Below, piece by piece: positions 63,930 through 64,000 of a DNA stretch of 64,000 nucleotides; position 1 is the stretch's first letter; every line of letters begins with the position of its first letter. Under the pieces are notes generated by a model. That model was given only the letters and a program-made list of their open reading frames with translations. It did no database searches and had not been told where the DNA came from. Made by a program: the position numbers and the translations under genes. The stretch comes from Streptomyces griseoluteus (lineage in GTDB: Bacteria > Actinomycetota > Actinomycetes > Streptomycetales > Streptomycetaceae). Where the stretch lies: the NCBI RefSeq assembly GCF_004784465.1, contig NZ_SRRU01000002.1, positions 620,001 through 684,000 of the forward strand, given 5' to 3'.

Positions 63930-64000
63930 CTATCCTGCCTCCTCGGTGCCGAACAGTGTGAAGGCGGTGTTCACCAGCGCGATGTGGCTGAACGCCTGCG
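63930..64000 (-). CDS. C-terminal end of a GH15 (glucoamylase/trehalase-like) protein
   Basis: Only the last 22 codons are inside the window. They read QAFSHIALVNTAF, then TLFGTEEAG and the TAG stop at 63932-63930. The QAFSHIALVNTA segment closely matches the end of bacterial glycoside hydrolase family 15 proteins. The gene lies just upstream of the SDR gene and overlaps its ribosome-binding region. The call rests on this short stretch only. Confidence 0.6.
   Translation of the reverse strand, partial: QAFSHIALVNTAFTLFGTEEAG

Overview
The window is chromosomal DNA from a high-GC actinomycete, almost certainly a Streptomyces. The evidence is very strong GC bias at third codon positions, frequent GTG and TTG starts, a hydroxyectoine operon, a Gbn-type nucleoid protein, LAXTG (class E sortase) surface proteins and an actinobacterial Asp23/AmaP cluster. 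From memory, the gene order runs like a conserved core segment of the Streptomyces coelicolor chromosome read backwards. No insertion sequence, prophage, integrase, rRNA or tRNA gene was seen. The content is mainly core metabolism rather than a genomic island.

Layout. 1-4.8 kb: a truncated hypothetical gene, a secreted endonuclease/phosphatase-type protein, a DapA-family aldolase behind a tiny overlapping leader ORF, and a two-domain TerD protein. 4.8-13 kb: a polyol/sugar ABC uptake operon (binding protein, two permeases, Zn dehydrogenase, no ATPase) under a DeoR regulator, then a uronate-dehydrogenase-like gene and two less-defined genes. 13-21 kb: a secreted HAD phosphatase, a class B penicillin-binding protein, an IclR regulator divergent from a 2,5-dioxovalerate-type aldehyde dehydrogenase, and small enzymes. 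21-24.4 kb: ectABCD. 24.4-30.7 kb: a class V aminotransferase divergent from a polar amino-acid ABC importer, an amidohydrolase and a LAETG surface protein.

30.7-49 kb is a cobalamin region. Block A (cobM-cobL-cobJ/cbiG-cobH-cbiX-cobC) is a chain of overlapping genes. Block B (cobD-cobQ-cobN-chelatase I/D-cobO-cobB-cobI) is about 11 kb and starts behind a compact cobalamin riboswitch. A ZIP metal transporter sits between the blocks on the opposite strand. Between cobN and the chelatase I/D gene lie two CRISPR-like repeats of 29 nt separated by exactly 32 nt.

49-64 kb: a Pit phosphate transporter with a PHO-box-like promoter, a GH25 muramidase, an aldolase, a hydrolase, a paralogue of the truncated gene at position 1, a VOC protein, a zinc metallopeptidase, an ABC-F protein behind a seven-codon leaderless ORF, the Gbn nucleoid protein, an enoyl-CoA hydratase-like protein, an Asp23/AmaP envelope-stress cluster, an atypical SDR and the tail of a GH15 gene.

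The most unusual signals are the orphan CRISPR-like pair inside the cobalamin operon, four minimal leader ORFs coupled to downstream genes, hairpins that contain stop codons at gene ends, and the coexistence of early (CbiX) and late (CobN + I/D) cobalt-insertion genes.
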